A DNA stretch of 64,000 bases. Origin: Uranotaenia lowii (taxonomy: Eukaryota; Arthropoda; Insecta; Diptera; Culicidae). The notes under the pieces were generated by a model that saw only the letters and a program-made list of their open reading frames with translations, had not been told where the DNA came from and ran no database searches. Shown one piece after another: positions 59,740-64,000 of this stretch; the first letter of the stretch is position 1, and each line of letters begins with the position of its first letter. Both the position numbers and the translations under genes were made by a program. The stretch is from positions 140,109,988 through 140,173,987 of the forward strand of contig NC_073693.1 of assembly GCF_029784155.1 (NCBI RefSeq), read 5' to 3'.

Positions 59740-60190
59740 AACACTGTTCTGTTTAATTAAACTGAATAAAATCACGTCACAACTTTAAAGAGGCGTAACT
59801 TTATTCGTTGTTGTTCAATCGAGAAGATAGACATACCTATCAAATTGTGGGTAGTTATTGTCTCTAAAACTTTTTTGAAAACACTCTTTTTCCACAGAGA
59901 GAACAGGAAATCAAAGTTGGTTGTACTAAGTCAAAAATGGTAAATTCTAGCGTTAATTCACTTTACAAAACTAATCTTTCACAACACAAACAACTTACAT
60001 TTTTTAATGAACTTACTAGTATATTCACTTTGGAGGAAATACAATTTGCTACCTTTTGCTGCTTTTTCTTTCATTTTCAGGTAAATTGGTTGACTTCTAG
60101 AATGATAACAGTTCAGAAAACTTCGGAAAAGCGATTTAACGTCACGGCGAAATGAGTCCAGTTTTTTTTAAACAACTGCATTTTAACAGC
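59740..60190. other. Gene-free stretch
   Basis: AT-rich, nothing recognised. Confidence 0.35.
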
Positions 60191-60200
60191 TGATGTATCA

Positions 60201-60446
60201 CTAAATAGCCTCCATGAAGACGGCCATTTTGTTGTTCGATTTAATCTTCAGAGTCAACCATTTTTCGTCCAAAAAAAAGATGTGACCTGCGCGCGTTTTC
60301 AGCAGAAACCGAGATCTACCTACAGGCCAACTGAAAAAGTGCGTTCTCGGTTCAGATAAACTAGTTCCAATTGGGCGAAAGAAAAGCTTCAATGCAACCT
60401 CTATAAGTCTCCATCTGTTGCGTTTGGATCGAATGGTTGTGTTCAA
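60201..60446 (-). pseudogene. Possible Tc1/mariner-type transposase scrap
   Basis: An 81-residue open minus frame contains LLKTRAGHIFFLDEKWLTLK, which resembles the segment around the first catalytic Asp of Tc1/mariner transposases (F-x-DEK-x-FT). Nothing on either side extends the match, and no terminal repeats were found. It could also be a chance frame. Confidence 0.38.
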
Positions 60447-60449
60447 GGT

Positions 60450-61127
60450 GTGTTAGAATTCGCAAAGGCAAGCTACGGAAGCTTTTTCCTGCCTAAAAAC
60501 TTGCGCGTTTTTTAAATTGGCTAGTTCTAGGTAAAACCTACACACCAAAAATTTTATAAAATTAAACGAGCCAGAAACGCTTCGTTACCTAAAAGTTTTC
60601 AGTTCTAATCGAGATCAAACCTAAATTTACATCACTTTGAACCTAAACGACACACATACCACCACCCGACAAACCATAAGCTTGAAATGATCTAAATTTA
60701 TTTTATTAAGGATGTATTTTTATGCCACGAGCCAAAAACACTGTCCATTTATTTGCAATCGAATCAAGTAGTCGCAATCGCATAAAAGTAGTCATGGAAA
60801 ATGATATGCTGTTATGCTGTGAAGGAAATAGAACTCTTGTTCTTATTTTAAAAACATTTGAGTTATTATGTGCTTGAGAAGGCATCCAGCAACATCAAAA
60901 TAAATGAGAGCAATGGATATAATTGTGAACTATGCTGGAAATTCGGAGTGTAGTGGCATCGTTTGTAAGGAATACAGGTTATGTTTAATATTTTGAGTTT
61001 TTTCTTTTTAAGTTTCGTTACATTTCCTGTAGTTCTTTTATTTTTTCATACATTTCAATTTTCAAGTGCATCTGGCATCCCAGTTATGCTTAAAGAGAAA
61101 CGTCAAACGAAGTGCCGCGGGCGCATG
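60450..61127. other. Gene-free stretch
   Basis: No frames or ends that can be supported; AT-rich. Confidence 0.35.
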
Positions 61128-62564
61128 CACGGACAGAAAAAAACAACCCACTCTAGGTACTTTTTACGTAAATCGCCTTTTCAGTGCAGGAACTTACTAG
61201 TAGGTTAAAACACAACAACCTAAAGTAGGTAGTTGTGCTTTAAGCTACCAGTGGGTAGAAATCACTGTTTTCGTAGCTTTTGCGAAAATCTATAAAAAGT
61301 TCAAAATTTATTGCTTTTTAGATTCGAATACTATTTTTCGTCTTCCCAAGACCGTGTTTCCGGATAATAATTAAATTTAATTCATGATTTAAACCTTTAA
61401 TGTATTTAATTAAATTTAAATTTGTGTTGTACATGGTGGTAAACTTACAACAGCTAACATTTTCGGCCAAGAAACCAGCCGGTACAACACCCGCGAAATT
61501 CCCGCACCCAGGGAAGATCCGATGCTGATTACATTGGAGGGTATCGATTCCACAAGTTGGAACAAGAAGTCCGACGGATCATTGTTCCGGAACTGATGAG
61601 GGTATAATGTATAAATTTCATCCGCTTGCTCCTGCTTTTGACCAAGCGGGGCCCATTCAACACGCTATTGCTGCTTTTTCATTTTTCCTGCACCAGAAGT
61701 GTAACCGGAGTCGAACAATTTTACTGTAATATAGAAATGGAAAATTCAGCCAACAGATTTTAAAATTATTCAATAAAAAAAGAAAACAAAACTACTCACC
61801 CAAATCTTGTTTTCGGACGATTAATGGAATCGCTTCTTGCTCCAGTTTTGGTCCTCGAACAGTTTGAATTCAATAAACAAACGGACAGCTGCCAGCTGTC
61901 CTTGGCATCGAAAGTCTTCACTAAAGTGGTTCCGTCCATCATTCTGATCTGGATTCGGGCATTACTGTATGTTTTCTATGCTGGTGATGATGTGATTGCC
62001 AGAGCACAGTAACAGGAGCGACCCCCGGGGCTGCTGGCTGGGTGATTCTCTGGAAGCAACGAAATATCGAATATAAATAAAAATAAACTTTCGAAAATTT
62101 TTCCAATCTACCCCATCCTGCCTGTTTGCACCGATTCTTGAAAGACATTAAATTGCACTTGGGTCTCTCGCTGGCCAATATAATGCTCGCGTCGGATTTT
62201 TGCTGCTGCGCTGAAAAAAAAATGAATTTTGGGAACTATAGAAGATCGTTTTAGACCGAAAACTAATCAGCGACTTACCGGAAAACTGCTTCTCTTAGTT
62301 CTCCGAAACTAATTCGACGAAATATTTGGTTTACACCTATCAGAAGACCAATAAATTATTAAAGCAAGTCAACACACGAGAGTTCTACTTCAAAACAAAA
62401 TGTCGGACGATGGATACAAAGGAAAAAAATCTACCCAGCCGGTGGGTACTTCGATGAAAACCCTCCAGTACTTTAAAACTACCCACCCAAAACTACGTAC
62501 TTTGGACTTTATGCTAAACAACCTAGCAGTGAGTAGTCCAGTGGGTAGTTTTGTTTTGTCCGTG
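61128..62564. mobile_element. TIR element (1.4 kb) enclosing gene fragments
   Basis: Left end CACGGACAGAAAAAAACAAC and right end (inverse) CACGGACAAAACAAAACTAC share about 20 of 26 bases and continue into repeated CTACCCAC/GTGGGTAG words on both sides (61250, 62435, 62490, 62535). No target duplication is clear. The interior is unusually GC-rich and exon-like for a MITE: it holds a UBX-domain fragment and intron-like signals on the minus strand (acceptor T7CAG complement near 62211, donor GTAAGTCG complement near 62278). Confidence 0.55.
61835..61971 (-). pseudogene. UBX-domain fragment (UBXN1-like), frameshifted
   Basis: The minus strand reads ARIQIRMMDGTTLVKTFDAK and then, after a one-base shift, LAAVRLFIEFKLFED. 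This is the first half of a UBX domain, the ubiquitin-like fold that binds p97/VCP, closest in my memory to UBXN1/SAKS1 proteins (R-I-Q-x-R-L-x-DG-T, then L-A-A-V-R-L). The second half of the domain is absent. Upstream minus-strand segments at 62100-62330 look exon-like but I cannot place them. Probably a captured or retroposed fragment within the surrounding TIR element. Confidence 0.5.
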
Positions 62565-62769
62565 TGGTTTTTGTTTTGTTTTTAAATTTTGTTTTGTCCC
62601 GGAGCAAATCTGGCTGGAAGGAATTCCCGATGAACGACGTCGCGACGGTCGGGGAATTGGTTCGCTATTTACACGCCGACCAAAATTTGTGGATTCGCGG
62701 ACAACAATGTTGTGTTGTGTTTTTACGACCCGAAAGCAGCGCCCAAATAGTACTCAGCCTTGTGCATCC

Positions 62770-63338
62770 TGCAAGGCTTGACAATTTGCATCAACTAGGT
62801 GGCTTGTGCTATTTCGATGCGCACCATGGAGTCGGTGTGGAGGACGTTATTGACGGTGAGTTCTTACAAATTCGGAAAACATTTCCCCGGTACCATCGCG
62901 GGACATCGGTGCCCGGAGGGCAAAATTTACACTTGCAACATTCAGCTCAACCAAAATACTCAATTGCTTTCTCATTTTAAATCTTCCCACAGGTGGAGAT
63001 CTGGAAGCGGATAAATGCGATAATCATCCAACTGGTCTGGTTGTGGTACCATTCCGACGGTCGTCGGACGGGAGGATCGGATTGCCGCGTCAAAACTGAA
63101 TGTGATGGTGATGATAGGTGAGTCTATTAAAAAAATCATTCCACAAAACTGCATAGTTTCTATTTTAGGTAGTCTCACCCATTCTAAGAAGCAGCATCGG
63201 TCGGATCTGGCCTGCCTTCGTTCATCGTCGTTAGATGGCTTCTAGATTCGAAAACGACTATACGGAAATTTTGGAAAGGGCCTCAAACTGGAAAAGCCTT
63301 CCCGGCGATTGTTTTCAACGGATTGCATTGTAACTCAG
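62770..63338 (+). pseudogene. Class I histone deacetylase fragment, decayed
   Basis: Plus-strand blocks in order: LCYFDAHHGVGVEDVIDG (family D-I-D-x-HHGDGVEEAF, including the metal/catalytic-site HH and D), VSSYKFGKHFPGT (family VSFHKYG-x-FPGTG), CNIQL, then after a shift CGTIPTVVGREDRIAASKLN (family CGADSL-GDR-x-G-x-F-N-L), and finally LPSF and TIRKFWKG (family [20 protein letters not shown]). Class I HDACs (Rpd3/HDAC1 to HDAC3 type) remove acetyl groups from histones in nuclear corepressor complexes. Here the second Asp of DIDVHH and the GGGGY loop are lost, frames change at least twice and stops occur, so it is inactive. The N-terminal third and the C-terminal end are missing. An acceptor-like TCTTCCCACAG at 62992 and a 51-bp GT-AG gap at 63118-63168 suggest descent from an intron-containing copy. 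Confidence 0.6.
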
Positions 63339-63339
63339 G

Positions 63340-64000
63340 TATGACGCTTTAATTTTTTTTTCAAGTGGTGGTATCACACAACTGCTTCAGTGACGCTTAT
63401 GCCTTCTAAAAAATAATGGATAATTTAGATCGAAATGGATCATAGTAGCTGTTTTATTAGTTTTAAAATTTATCTGAATATTATATTTGACCGTGTTTAT
63501 TGTTTATATTTCTGTGGAATAAACTTTAGGTTTTGCTTTCCCACTTACGTGAATATGATTAATAAAATAGCTGTTTAGAGCATTGAAACTATTTGCGATT
63601 CAGCTTAATTAAATCTCATATTCCATTTATTTAAACAGTAAAATTAATTGATTAATTTAAAAGTGAACATGAAGCTTAATGATGGCTCATTTTTTTTCTT
63701 CAGTCATCTTAGTTTTCAATTGGTCGTCAGAGATTACGAATACCTTTTTAATTACAGATGAATATATATAGTACGCCAACAACATTAAGAACGGCTTTAT
63801 GTCATGACTTCTTCAATAATAAATTTAATTAATATTGAGTGATTCTTGTAACCATTGAAATAAATTTATAAATAATGTTTAAGTGACAATCAAATTTTAA
63901 AAATTATCAAGCAAATCTTGTAAAAAAATCTTGTGAGTCCTTTTCAATGTTTTAGCTACTCAGTTCATAATTGAAAGACGAAAATTTGGATATATTATCA
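63340..64000. other. Gene-free right edge
   Basis: AT-rich, with many TTAATTAA-like words; nothing recognised. Confidence 0.4.

Overview
The window looks like non-coding, transposon-rich DNA from a dipteran insect, most likely a mosquito with a large, repeat-rich genome. This rests on one clear host exon, which matches the first coding exon of vein (the secreted neuregulin-like EGFR ligand of flies and mosquitoes), on decayed IS630-Tc1-mariner transposases including one with DD37E spacing (a type first described in mosquitoes), and on general AT-richness. No intact transposase, rRNA, tRNA gene or CRISPR array was found. The species cannot be named from sequence alone.

Layout. 0-5 kb: a broken 5-oxoprolinase fragment (minus strand) and a TIR element. 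5.1-9.3 kb: a full-length but dead pogo-like DNA transposon with further insertions inside it. 10.2-11.6 kb: a piggyBac-type non-autonomous element with TTAA ends. 15-17 kb: a tRNA-type SINE and a dead DD37E mariner. 17.4-22 kb: two hAT-type elements with perfect 8-bp target duplications; the second carries a 1-kb inverted minisatellite. 22.5-24.7 kb: a Helitron. 28.2-29.0 kb: a fold-back (MULE-like) element. 31.9-33.5 kb: a GC-richer block without a recognisable gene. 33.7-38.3 kb: a decayed mariner and a decayed LINE reverse transcriptase. 39.6-44.4 kb: a 3.2-kb hAT-type element, then a second fold-back element split by a small hAT. 46-47 kb: an unrecognised two- or three-exon coding-like locus. 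50.2-56.3 kb: a three-level nest (hAT, containing a tandemly doubled hAT, containing a non-LTR-type insertion) that ends 30 bp inside the first coding intron of vein. 56.3-58.1 kb: the vein exon. 58.8-64 kb: mariner scraps, a SINE, a TIR element that encloses a UBX-domain gene fragment, and a decayed class I histone deacetylase.

How it fits together. Vein is transcribed leftward. Its Ig and EGF exons are not visible, so if the locus is intact most or all of the 56 kb to the left is probably vein intron filled with nested mobile elements. Insertion order can be read from the nesting, and two insertions can be checked against uninterrupted paralogous repeats inside this same window.

The most unusual observation is a set of six very short insertions (52-62 bp), each flanked by an 8-14 bp direct repeat. 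Each consists of little more than a hairpin followed by an A-rich or simple-repeat tail. They fall into three sequence families with two copies each, and at least two families share one two-stem plan. They may be extreme 5' truncations of LINEs or independently mobilised micro-retroposons.
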